This document shows positions 10,275 to 19,530 of a stretch of DNA of 54,570 nt, in pieces; within the stretch, counting starts at the first letter, position 1; each line of letters begins with the position of its first letter. Made by a program: the position numbers and the translations under genes. The notes beneath the pieces are model-generated. The model was not told the origin of the DNA. It searched no databases and was given only the letters and a program-made list of their open reading frames with translations. The DNA comes from a virus. The stretch covers positions 1 through 54,570 of the IMG/VR virus record IMGVR_UViG_3300040811_001385, one strand, 5' to 3'.

Positions 10275-10282
10275 TATTTATA
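10275..10282 (-). promoter_or_regulatory. T4-type late promoter box
   Basis: Exact TATAAATA on the minus strand, 26 nt upstream of the ATG at 10248, in the short gap after the 683-aa paralogue. Confidence 0.8.
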
Positions 10283-10324
10283 AAAATTTTTTTGTTGTTT
10301 TACTAAATTCTCAAACTATATTCA

Positions 10325-12376
10325 TTATGCAGGTGTTCCCACAGGGTCATATGTGTCAAGATTGATATCACTATTAAAAATATATTGTCCATTTACTAAG
10401 ACTAGTAATCTCATTCCATTTCCAAATGCCATAGTTGAACGCATTCCTTGGTATCTTCTTTGGTCTACATTAGTACCATTGTATAGGTATGTTGTCATTG
10501 GTACATTACTGGATTCTGCTACTACTTCTGCAGATGAAAAACAAATCATATCCATCTCTTCTTTAGGATACATATATCTCTGTGTTGTTAGTCCAGTTGG
10601 AAAGGTAATGATAAATCTATTTTCATCTGTAATGGCCAATTGTTCTAATGGATTAATAACTGCATTACTATCTGTCTGATGTTTTGTTGCAAATTTATGC
10701 ACATCAGTTGGTTTTAATACATCAAATTCTCTTACAATAAATCTCCAAATATTTTTTGCCTGCCATTCATCGGCAAGATAGTCTTCTCTATCGTATGGAC
10801 TTAATATATAGAATGTTTTTGAATTGTCCATATTTGATAAATTGTATATATTTCCTGCTTCATCGAATACTGTGTCTACCAAATCTTCTGCAGTCTGTAG
10901 GTTTGCTGCTTGATTGGAAAAGTAAATTCCAGCATCAGAAGAATAAAAACTTTCTCTAGAACAAGAATACATGCAATGAACAGGGAATTTTGACGCTTCG
11001 TCTGTTCTTGGAAGTCCCGACTCATTGCTTGATGTTCTTTGTATACAGAACCATGAATAATCGTCTGCCTGATCTGCAGCAGCATCATCATACATGTAAA
11101 GAACAATACCCTTTTCTGTCATAGTAATCCTATATGAGAACGGATAGGTTCCTTGCAATTGTGCATTCATTTTTGGAAATCTTTTAAACCAACCATAACC
11201 TTTTCTTTTATTTCTAAATCTAATCGACCTGTTATTAACATATTTCTTATAATCCGTTCCAGAAGGTGCGCCTGCCTGATTAAATGAAGAACCTGTATCT
11301 GGAATGTAGAAGGTTGCAAGTGGATACTCTGTAAAAGTATGAACTGTAGAAGAACCTGTTCCACCAGCGTCAATATCTGCCTGATCTGCTGCAGCCTTAT
11401 CTAAGTATACTGGATAATAATATCCTTGATTAATACCATAGTTACCAGTATCTGTGTTTTGTCCAAAGACAAAATATGGCCCTGTATTTGCAACATCTGC
11501 AGTAATAGTTACATCATCAAAATGCAAGTCTACCATTTCACCTGGCATTCTTAGAATAGAAGTATCAACAGTTGAACCATTTTCTAATGTAATCAATCCA
11601 TCAGTCGTAAGTTGTGGACTTGAAATAGTACCATCTGTCCTAATTTGATTAGACGTTCCTACATTTACCTTAAACCATCCATACATAGGATTTGGAATAC
11701 CGACTGTAGTTTCCCAACCACTATTTAAAATCCCATTATAACTGTAGCCAACATGTTCCGCCGTTGGCTTATACTCTTCCTCTAGTACAGTATTTCCTTC
11801 TTGATATTTTGGCCTTCCCTGCGATGCCATTCTAAGATTTAGTTGATACAATTCACTATTAAATTCTTTATCACCACTCGAAACACCACCGGCGCCAAAC
11901 AAACGTGGTCTAAGGTCGAATTCAAATCTTATTCTATAATTTTGATCAATACCTCTCGCAACTGCACCAGACTTAGGCAGAATTTGATTTGTGGTCTGAA
12001 AAATCATAACATGTTGCTCTGGATTGGTTCCATCACCAACCTCACTGAAGTTTGCAACCCCAGCATATACACCACTACCCCCACCATTTGCAGAAGTTGG
12101 GCGGTTTAGTGATATCTGACTAAAGAACTGTTTTGTTATTTGAGTTGTAACTAGAGTTTGAGTCTCATCAATTAATTCATTTCCAGCGATTGGTTCACCA
12201 GCAAATAATGGCCATTCTCTTGCCAAATCTTCAGCAAGAACGCCCATAAATCCGCCACTGATACTACCATCATTACTGTTTACGCCACCATTACCAATTA
12301 CAGAAGTAAATGAATTTCTTTGACGAGATATTCCAAAATTAGGAAAGTAGTTTGGGTCTATATTTCTCTGTGCCAT
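10325..12376 (-). CDS. Virion protein, tail-fibre paralogue C (683 aa, minimal form)
   Basis: The shortest of the three paralogues. It begins with NFGISRQRNSF. It has the middle block (about residues 225-465: YGWFKVNVGTSNQI, DQADDYSWFCIQR, FPVHCMYS) and the C-terminal block (about 542-683: WRFIVREFDVLKP, INPLEQLAITDEN, FGNGMRLL), with almost nothing between them. It therefore shows the core fold without the long insertion of the other two. It lies 28 bp after the 1894-aa adhesin gene and may be co-transcribed with it. A weak late-like box overlaps that boundary. Virion or fibre function is inferred. Confidence 0.8.
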   Translation of the reverse strand: MAQRNIDPNYFPNFGISRQRNSFTSVIGNGGVNSNDGSISGGFMGVLAEDLAREWPLFAGEPIAGNELIDETQTLVTTQITKQFFSQISLNRPTSANGGGSGVYAGVANFSEVGDGTNPEQHVMIFQTTNQILPKSGAVARGIDQNYRIRFEFDLRPRLFGAGGVSSGDKEFNSELYQLNLRMASQGRPKYQEGNTVLEEEYKPTAEHVGYSYNGILNSGWETTVGIPNPMYGWFKVNVGTSNQIRTDGTISSPQLTTDGLITLENGSTVDTSILRMPGEMVDLHFDDVTITADVANTGPYFVFGQNTDTGNYGINQGYYYPVYLDKAAADQADIDAGGTGSSTVHTFTEYPLATFYIPDTGSSFNQAGAPSGTDYKKYVNNRSIRFRNKRKGYGWFKRFPKMNAQLQGTYPFSYRITMTEKGIVLYMYDDAAADQADDYSWFCIQRTSSNESGLPRTDEASKFPVHCMYSCSRESFYSSDAGIYFSNQAANLQTAEDLVDTVFDEAGNIYNLSNMDNSKTFYILSPYDREDYLADEWQAKNIWRFIVREFDVLKPTDVHKFATKHQTDSNAVINPLEQLAITDENRFIITFPTGLTTQRYMYPKEEMDMICFSSAEVVAESSNVPMTTYLYNGTNVDQRRYQGMRSTMAFGNGMRLLVLVNGQYIFNSDINLDTYDPVGTPA

Positions 12377-12404
12377 TAATTTTTTTCTCTCATTACTTTA
12401 TCAA

Positions 12405-15400
12405 CTATTTATCTTTAAATATTGAAAGAATTTTTCCAGTTACAAAAGTAATTGGATGCCACACAGTACACCAAATTCTTCCCACAATATCGTCTTTCTC
12501 TTTTTTACCAATACCTAAGTGTCCTGCATAACCATCTCTACTTAAAATATACTTTAAGTGTTGCGTTCTTCTTTGTGCCAACCATCCACCAGACTTAGTT
12601 AAGGTATCACTCTTTCTCATTCCTTTAACCCAAGGCATGAATAAGAAATGATACCCTCTTTGGTGATACTGAGTCAAATGAGTCTTTGTGTGCAATCCCC
12701 AAATCTTCATTGCAGTTTTCCAATCATCTAGTTGTGTCTGTCTATACATCTCCGTACAAACAATCTTATCAGACTGTCCAGAAGTACCACTACCACCAGA
12801 ATCACTAATGTTGTCATCTCTAGTTGGGCCAATCATTGCCCCTGGCGCTCCAGTTCCAGTAGAGAATACACCATCTGGTTGATCCGCCCTTAGGGATTGA
12901 ATTTCATTATGTGTCATAGGACTATCAAAATATGTTACAGTTCCAGTTGATGGTTCATAGTGAGACATAAATGTTGGTTCATTATGATTATCATCATTAC
13001 CACCGCCACCAGAAGTTACTGGATCCCCATTGCTATCAACAACTGGATCCCCATCCCCATCTGTAACTACTGTTACAGGTGCAGTGCTTGGTCCAGAAGG
13101 GCCGCCACTATTATCATTGTTACCGCCCGTGTCTGCAGGCGGTGGGCGTGTCCAAGTTGTTCCAGTTCCAGTTCCATCACCCAAGAAGAAACAATTAAAG
13201 TGAGTTAATCCACCCTCTACATAAAAGTTACCCATTGGCGAAGGTGTAACTCTTAAGTCAGTGAAGTCATTATCAACACCGTCATCCATTTCAAGTGTAG
13301 TCCAACTGTTATTGTTGTTTTCAGTTGTCGATTCTCCGCCCGGCAGTTCTTTTCTGAATATTCCCCATATTTGATATGTTATTGTATTACCCCCAGCAGT
13401 CTTAGTACAAGCGGCAATGAGATTGCTTGGATCCCTATGATAGCGCCATCCATTATAATCTATACTTTCTGTATTTGAACTGTCGTTGTCAAAAGACCAC
13501 GATCCTTCCCAATTTATATCCCATGAATAGTTACTGTAGGGGTTATTTTCGACAGCGGGTACAAATCCATATGAAGAAAGAGTATTATCAGCTTTGGCAA
13601 CAGTTCCAAAACTAACACCATCACCTTTAATCACATCTGTTCCCCATTTAATATAATACATAGTGGGTTGACCTTCCTGTTTTAGCACGGCAAAAACAGA
13701 TGTACCACCTGTAGGGGTTTCATCACAGTTACCAGAATGTAAATAATCTGGAAATTGTTTATTTCTAAGAACACCTGTCGGCCGTCCGTCAGAAGTTGAA
13801 CCACCAGTTGTGTTTTGGTGTGACCTTCCATCATCGATGATTCTTGTTGTCATTGATGATGCTCTGTTACTTTGCAATCCAGAGGAACGTAAAACATAGA
13901 CATCATCTTCACTCAATGTAAATGTCTGTGTACTAGCATTAGGGCCAAATACGATTGATGACGGGCCAATACCACCACTACCAATATTAGTAAATGTCAT
14001 TGTGTTTTCATAACTAGCTTGTCGAGTAGTTTCAAATGTAACCGTACATTTTCTAATCGGCCATGGGTCTGGACTTTGAATATCATTATCAATGTCACTT
14101 CTCTTTGCACCAGTGACAACATATTCATCTGGCGCCTGTACTGGATCTGTAGTTATTTGTACGGATGGAAGATATCCAGCTGGTGGACTGGGACTAAAGA
14201 ATGGGCCAGGCGCAGTGCCACTTCTTTCTACTTTTGCGTAATGTTCTCCATTTTGACATAAATATACACGGTATTTTTGTGTTCCGTTTTTCTGCAATTG
14301 GAAAGTATGCACCAAGTAATACTGTTTTCCTTGTCCGAATAAAAGTATTTCTTTTGAAGAAATTGAACCAGTTAACTCTTGATTTCCTTCACAAAATACA
14401 TTCGCAACAGAGTACATAACAACTTGTCCTCTATCGTCAATCAATGCAATGCCAGGCTTTGATATTTTTGTATAATCGTTTCCTTTAGAACCAAATACGA
14501 CAACTACACCATCTCCACCATCTCCTGAGTTAGATTCATATGTACTTTCTTGAGTTTGACTGCCAGGCACCAAATCTAAGTATGAGGTCTGATTTGATTG
14601 TCCGCCTCTACCGACTTTAATATCAACAATATCGCCGGGCGATACCATAAAGTCACCAAAGAATCCACTTGCAGCTGCCTGTCCACCAATAGTAGCACTT
14701 TTCGATGTACTACTATAATATCTCATACCATGTTGGCCAGCTGCACCACCAGATCCATATACTGGATTTGGTTCTGATGGACTTCCATTTGTTGGAAACT
14801 CAGGTGCAACTCTTGTACCAGAACCATGCCACGAAGAACCGCCGTCTCCACCATCATTATTAAAGAAATGCAATTCTCCTAATCCTGATGATTCGAACCA
14901 GTAAGTATTAATTGGGAATTTTTCAACCAATGCACTTACAATATTTGCACCACTTGATGGAAGGTCTGCATAATACGACAATGGAGTACTTTGTAAATTA
15001 TCTCTTGTGTATTTCAAAGAGTTTATTGGTAAAGTAGATAGTGCGTAAGTTCTATTTGTCGCAACCCCACCAGTAACACTAATCAGTTGACTCTTTGTGG
15101 GTATAGTTCCCTGGCCAGGTATTACGACAGGTGGTTCCGTAACTGTAGATCCAAATTGTGCGGCGTATTCGGCAGTACCAACAACATAATTGATTCCTTG
15201 GAATACTGTATAATTTTGTTGACGGAAAAGGTCTCTGTCAATTACATTAGAGTTTCTTCCAACATATTTTTGATAAATTTTATCGATTGTATCTGTGTCC
15301 AGTGAAGTTTCTAGTGTGAAACTATTCATTGAAACACCACCAACTCCAGCTGGTTGTGATGTAGTGCCACCATCCGTAACACACCAGTACCACTGTTCAT

Positions 15401-18089
15401 CATCTGAAGATGACCAATGGGACAATTCAACCTTACCCTCAGAGTCAAAAACAAGATGTCTTGGAGCAGGACTAGTAGAAGTAGGCGTTAAGCGTCCGTT
15501 TATACCCCAGAAGTTTTTAGACCAAACTATAACTTCCATTCCTGCATAAGTGGCATCAAGTTCTAATGTATAAGTTCCAGATTCAGCTGGGGTTGTAAAA
15601 TTCGCACCTCTTTTACCAATCGCATAGTACCATTGTTCTCTGTCACTTGACGATGGATGTATGAAAGAAAAGTAACCATCATTATCAACACTAAAGGTAT
15701 ATGATCTAAAATAGTTTTTACCCCAAACATATACTGATTTTCCAGCGTTGTGAACTCCAACAAATATTCGTTCTGTACCATAAGATGCTGGAGTATAAAA
15801 TTGCCCTGCATCTTCTTCTGTTGTCATAAAGAACCAATATTCGGGGTCTGAAGAAGATTGGTGAACAACACTGACATTTCCATTCACATCGGTGTATAAT
15901 TTCTGAGATGCAAAAAAATTATGACCCCAAATAAAGATACCCTTACCAGCGGGTTGGCCAGTTGCACCAAGTGGTAAATCGTGCGTTCCACTTCGTGCAA
16001 TAGTACTAAACCCACCACCATCAATTTCTGGTAGAATTGCAGATGTAGTCACCGTTTTTAAATCAGTAACAACTTTAACTGTAGAGTCTGGATTTGTAAT
16101 ATTCAATCTACCAGAAGCAAGTCTAATTTCTCCTTGATTTCCTGTTAGAGTGGGAGCACTTGATCCAGTATAATTAACTTGACGAACACCGTTCACATAA
16201 ATTTCTAATTCTGGGCGAACACTCTGCGTAGTATTTTGTAAGTATGCATTATATTCATAATAAAAATTACCACTACTTGAAACAACAAACTCAGAATTTG
16301 TTGCGGCAGAATTTGCTGCAATAGGAGTATTTGCGGTAGTAGATGTTACTTCAGTGGTTTGTGTAGATGCAGTCCAAGCAGAATACGTTATCTCGGCAAA
16401 ACCTGATTGGCCCTCGGTGAAGTCTTCGTCAAAACCAACCCTTGTGGTATCGATGAAGCCATCACTTACACCAATTATTTCGCCTCTGTAGTAATTCTGG
16501 CCATCGATATCTGTAAATACATATTCTCCCAGTGCAGGAAATCCATTAGAGATTGTGCCTCGGACATTTCTAATTGGGAAAAGAAAATTCGCATTGTATG
16601 CAAAAGTGGTATCGCCAAGATGTTCAAAAGTCAAAAGTAAATTATCTGCCACATTTGATATAGTTGTAGTTGTTGTTTGATTATTATTGGCAGTTGTACC
16701 ATTTTCTGCATAAACTTTGTGTTGATAGAGATTACCACTGGTATTAATAGTACCAGTATCGGTGCCAGAATAATTTGGAATATTCGTTGTTGTACTTGTA
16801 GACAAACTACTTGCTTGAGCAAGTAAATATTTAAATCCATCTGTAGTTGAAAATGTGTTGGGCCCAAAGTCTGGGTTTGCAGCGATAACATCAACAAATC
16901 CAGTTCTTCCCTGTATATAACGAATGACATCCACCACAGTATCTGAGTTTACATGTCTAGATTTCTCTGTTGCATTAGCGTTTCTTTCCAACATACTATT
17001 GTATATTCTATCCGTAACTTCTGCAGAGACTTCTAAACTTTTAACTCTAGATACCTTATACCACTTTAATGTACCTTGAGGATCTTCATCAATAACTTCA
17101 GAAGTTGAAGTATACAACCAACCAGAACTATCTCTAACATCTTCTGAAATATCATTTGATGTTGCAAGAAGTTGGTTTTGCCAATAAAATTGGTAGTTTG
17201 AGTCATTAGTTTCTAAAATATATGAACCATTGTACTTACCTTCGGCATAATCAGTTTCTGAAAAACCACTTGCAAGTGTTACTGTTCCAGTCTCTGTTTG
17301 AAGTGTATCAGTAGTCTCGCCACGAATTGTTGTAGACTCTCCTGTTGCATTTGAAAGTTTACCACCAATACCACCAAAAATTTTAATCTTCTGATTATTT
17401 GGCATTGTAATAGTTGTGTCTTCGCCAGCAAATCCTTGGTCTTCCGTACCTACCAATCCTTCACGAACATAATCTTCTACAGTAGGTTGGCCAGGAATAT
17501 ATTGTGAAGAACCAGAACCACCGGCACCAGTTGCTAAAATTCTAAGTCTTCTGTATCCTTTTGGAATTCTAATTTTCCAATCACCAGCCTCAAAGACTTG
17601 TTGATTGTCTACTTTGTTAGACCAGTGTTGTTCATACCCAACTTGCTCAAATCCTTCTTCAGTTCCCATCTTGAAACTCATTGCAGGAATAGTTAACTTA
17701 ACATATTCCCAATCTTGTGGAGTATCAATTCTTACAGAACCAAGTTCTTCATTTCTTGTGAAATAGACGGTATTATTATCATTAATCTGATCCCACCTAG
17801 TCATAAATGTTCCATCTCTAAGGCGCATATATTTCCATGCGTCTTCAACACATATGGTAGGAATTAAAATATTATAAGGAAGTGTTGCATCAGATGTTCC
17901 ACGGAAATCAGAATATTTTATTGTACGCCCTCTGGGCCCAACAGGAATATTTCTATTATTAAATCTATCTGGAACATTACCACCACCTCTATAATATTCA
18001 GACAGAGAATGGGGTGCGGAGTTATTTACTGGTTTAAACTCCGCAACAATGTGCGTCATTTTCAGTCTGCCGTCTGCTGGTATTGCCAT
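12405..18089 (-). CDS. Giant modular tail adhesin (1894 aa)
   Basis: A very large Ser/Gly/Thr-rich protein, probably a receptor-binding or tail-fibre adhesin. Visible parts are: an N-terminal region (1-100) with SLSEYYRGGG and KYSDFRG; two short alpha-helical segments resembling DUF4214-type modules (near 360, YNSMLERNANATE, and near 933, IYQKYVGRNSN); three tandem beta modules at about 700-905, each ending in an SSSD-x-E-x-WY(F) signature; a long Gly/Asn-rich beta region; and a compact C-terminal domain (about 1773-1894) that is Trp/His/Lys-rich with CTEMYRQTQLDDW and AQRRTQHLKYIL. That tail resembles C-terminal domains I recall from other marine phage structural proteins. It lies 28 bp after the 399-aa gene and has the ribosome site AGAGAA. 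The receptor is unknown. Confidence 0.75.
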   Translation of the reverse strand: MAIPADGRLKMTHIVAEFKPVNNSAPHSLSEYYRGGGNVPDRFNNRNIPVGPRGRTIKYSDFRGTSDATLPYNILIPTICVEDAWKYMRLRDGTFMTRWDQINDNNTVYFTRNEELGSVRIDTPQDWEYVKLTIPAMSFKMGTEEGFEQVGYEQHWSNKVDNQQVFEAGDWKIRIPKGYRRLRILATGAGGSGSSQYIPGQPTVEDYVREGLVGTEDQGFAGEDTTITMPNNQKIKIFGGIGGKLSNATGESTTIRGETTDTLQTETGTVTLASGFSETDYAEGKYNGSYILETNDSNYQFYWQNQLLATSNDISEDVRDSSGWLYTSTSEVIDEDPQGTLKWYKVSRVKSLEVSAEVTDRIYNSMLERNANATEKSRHVNSDTVVDVIRYIQGRTGFVDVIAANPDFGPNTFSTTDGFKYLLAQASSLSTSTTTNIPNYSGTDTGTINTSGNLYQHKVYAENGTTANNNQTTTTTISNVADNLLLTFEHLGDTTFAYNANFLFPIRNVRGTISNGFPALGEYVFTDIDGQNYYRGEIIGVSDGFIDTTRVGFDEDFTEGQSGFAEITYSAWTASTQTTEVTSTTANTPIAANSAATNSEFVVSSSGNFYYEYNAYLQNTTQSVRPELEIYVNGVRQVNYTGSSAPTLTGNQGEIRLASGRLNITNPDSTVKVVTDLKTVTTSAILPEIDGGGFSTIARSGTHDLPLGATGQPAGKGIFIWGHNFFASQKLYTDVNGNVSVVHQSSSDPEYWFFMTTEEDAGQFYTPASYGTERIFVGVHNAGKSVYVWGKNYFRSYTFSVDNDGYFSFIHPSSSDREQWYYAIGKRGANFTTPAESGTYTLELDATYAGMEVIVWSKNFWGINGRLTPTSTSPAPRHLVFDSEGKVELSHWSSSDDEQWYWCVTDGGTTSQPAGVGGVSMNSFTLETSLDTDTIDKIYQKYVGRNSNVIDRDLFRQQNYTVFQGINYVVGTAEYAAQFGSTVTEPPVVIPGQGTIPTKSQLISVTGGVATNRTYALSTLPINSLKYTRDNLQSTPLSYYADLPSSGANIVSALVEKFPINTYWFESSGLGELHFFNNDGGDGGSSWHGSGTRVAPEFPTNGSPSEPNPVYGSGGAAGQHGMRYYSSTSKSATIGGQAAASGFFGDFMVSPGDIVDIKVGRGGQSNQTSYLDLVPGSQTQESTYESNSGDGGDGVVVVFGSKGNDYTKISKPGIALIDDRGQVVMYSVANVFCEGNQELTGSISSKEILLFGQGKQYYLVHTFQLQKNGTQKYRVYLCQNGEHYAKVERSGTAPGPFFSPSPPAGYLPSVQITTDPVQAPDEYVVTGAKRSDIDNDIQSPDPWPIRKCTVTFETTRQASYENTMTFTNIGSGGIGPSSIVFGPNASTQTFTLSEDDVYVLRSSGLQSNRASSMTTRIIDDGRSHQNTTGGSTSDGRPTGVLRNKQFPDYLHSGNCDETPTGGTSVFAVLKQEGQPTMYYIKWGTDVIKGDGVSFGTVAKADNTLSSYGFVPAVENNPYSNYSWDINWEGSWSFDNDSSNTESIDYNGWRYHRDPSNLIAACTKTAGGNTITYQIWGIFRKELPGGESTTENNNNSWTTLEMDDGVDNDFTDLRVTPSPMGNFYVEGGLTHFNCFFLGDGTGTGTTWTRPPPADTGGNNDNSGGPSGPSTAPVTVVTDGDGDPVVDSNGDPVTSGGGGNDDNHNEPTFMSHYEPSTGTVTYFDSPMTHNEIQSLRADQPDGVFSTGTGAPGAMIGPTRDDNISDSGGSGTSGQSDKIVCTEMYRQTQLDDWKTAMKIWGLHTKTHLTQYHQRGYHFLFMPWVKGMRKSDTLTKSGGWLAQRRTQHLKYILSRDGYAGHLGIGKKEKDDIVGRIWCTVWHPITFVTGKILSIFKDK
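12406..12413 (-). promoter_or_regulatory. Weak late-promoter-like box (GATAAATA)
   Basis: The minus strand reads GATAAATA, one mismatch to TATAAATA, 29 nt upstream of the ATG at 12376 and overlapping the stop of the preceding gene. The position matches the other late boxes, but the first base is wrong. Confidence 0.3.
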
Positions 18090-18117
18090 GTTAGAATTCT
18101 CTTCTCTTACTAATTAA

Positions 18118-19317
18118 TTAAACTTGGAATGCAATAATATCACCACTACATTCAATTTTCAGCGACTGATTTCCAGTAACTTTGAGATCTGCACCTTCGA
18201 TTGTTAGTGTTCCAGACATTGTATCGCCAGTTTTCTTAACATATCCACCAGCGTTGTGGTCGGTAATTAATGGAAGAACCTGTTGATATAGTGCATTAAT
18301 GGCATTAACAATTGAAGTAGTATCGCCGACACCACTATTCAAGTTACCAAGTGGGTCTGCATCAGTAGCGCCAGGCCCTCTTACAATTAACTTATCTTCT
18401 TTGGTTTCTAAATCAGTTACAATATTGTCAACTCTATCTTTAAGACTTCCAAAAACTTCATCATTAACCAATTTCAATGTGGAATCAAGAGTGTTTATGT
18501 TTTCTTTTACAGTACCGTAGTTTGCATAATTATTTGATAATACTGCATCGTATACACCATCATTGTTTGTACCCACTGAGTTTTTCAAGAAGTTTTGTAC
18601 ATTTTCCAATCTAGTTGTTTTAGATTCTAATGAAGTGATATCGTCCTCATTAACTTTTACTGCAGTATCCAATTCAACAAGATTTGTCTTTACTACTGCA
18701 TTATTATCACTGTCTGTAGAAAGATAATTAACACCCAAACCATCATAATCAAACTGTCCAGTAAGAGCACCACCACCAACTGTAATATTTAATCTATCTA
18801 ACAAATCAGATTTAGTTTTCAAAGTGGTATCTAAAAGACTAATTCCCTGTCTAAGACTAGTCGCAGCAGGAACATATGTTGCCGTAGAAATTAATGAATA
18901 TGTTCCGTCAGCGTTTAATCCGGCAGCATTCTGAGTTACATCTAATTCTGCCTGTAGGGCATTGTCTGCTGCAATTCGTGCATTTCTTTCTTTTTCTACC
19001 TCATCGTCTGTGTATTCTACAGACCATTGATTTTCTGCATTAATTGTGTCTACAAGATTATCTCTTCTCCACCCACGATTTTCTGGGTCAAGAGTAGACA
19101 TGTTACCAATATTTCTAGTATTGATATCTGTATGAGTGTTTACTTCGTTGATTGCGTCAACGATTGTAGACTGTGCATCAGTTTCTAAGAATGCGAGATT
19201 ACCAATATTTGCGGCCGCTGCCTCGGCATAAGCTTTCAAATTATTAGTTTTGACTCTCCACTCTTCAAAGGTGTCTGTTGTCAACACATCTACAAGGGAT
19301 GGATATTCTACGGCCAT
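18118..19317 (-). CDS. Fibre-like trimeric structural protein (399 aa)
   Basis: The sequence is dominated by regularly spaced repeats containing IVDAINEVN, LRQGISLLDTTLK, LVELDTAVKVNEDDI and NINTLDSTLKLVNDEV, the heptad-like pattern of an elongated trimeric fibre shaft. The C-terminus carries GGYVKKTGDTMSGTLTI, a motif recurrent in phage tail-fibre and collar proteins. It starts next to the stop of the small gene upstream with a GGAGAAA ribosome site, so it belongs to the DUF4815 operon. It may correspond functionally to a T4 gp9/gp12-type connector or short fibre, but sequence alone does not settle which. Confidence 0.65.
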   Translation of the reverse strand: MAVEYPSLVDVLTTDTFEEWRVKTNNLKAYAEAAAANIGNLAFLETDAQSTIVDAINEVNTHTDINTRNIGNMSTLDPENRGWRRDNLVDTINAENQWSVEYTDDEVEKERNARIAADNALQAELDVTQNAAGLNADGTYSLISTATYVPAATSLRQGISLLDTTLKTKSDLLDRLNITVGGGALTGQFDYDGLGVNYLSTDSDNNAVVKTNLVELDTAVKVNEDDITSLESKTTRLENVQNFLKNSVGTNNDGVYDAVLSNNYANYGTVKENINTLDSTLKLVNDEVFGSLKDRVDNIVTDLETKEDKLIVRGPGATDADPLGNLNSGVGDTTSIVNAINALYQQVLPLITDHNAGGYVKKTGDTMSGTLTIEGADLKVTGNQSLKIECSGDIIAFQV

Positions 19318-19518
19318 TTAAAGTTTCTCCAATATTAAGTTTAGTGTGTTTTTTATTTCATTCATTTCTTGTTGTAAATCTTTTATTTCATCGTCACGCC
19401 TTCTAAGTGCATTAGACCTTCTGATAAAATTATTATAACCATTGTTATCAGTATTTATTATCGCTTGTGAGTTCGTATCTCTGACAAGATCTTTATTACC
19501 CTTAACTTTTAGTCTCAT
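19318..19518 (-). CDS. Small coiled-coil protein (66 aa) of the fibre operon
   Basis: The frame could open at a TTG at 19530, but the GGAG ribosome site lies inside that extension and is correctly spaced for the ATG at 19518, so I choose the latter. The product starts MRLKVKGNKD and ends in an amphipathic helix with heptads (EIKDLQQEMNEIKNTLNLILEKL region), likely a dimeric or trimeric coiled coil. It sits between the DUF4815 gene and the fibre-like gene, within a few bases of each. A tail-assembly or fibre-chaperone role is possible but unproven. Confidence 0.7.
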   Translation of the reverse strand: MRLKVKGNKDLVRDTNSQAIINTDNNGYNNFIRRSNALRRRDDEIKDLQQEMNEIKNTLNLILEKL

Positions 19519-19530
19519 TATATTCTCCAA

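Noticed and set aside
19519-19530. TTG start for the small coiled-coil protein
   Set aside because: The GGAG of the ribosome site would be coding; the ATG at 19518 is better spaced.
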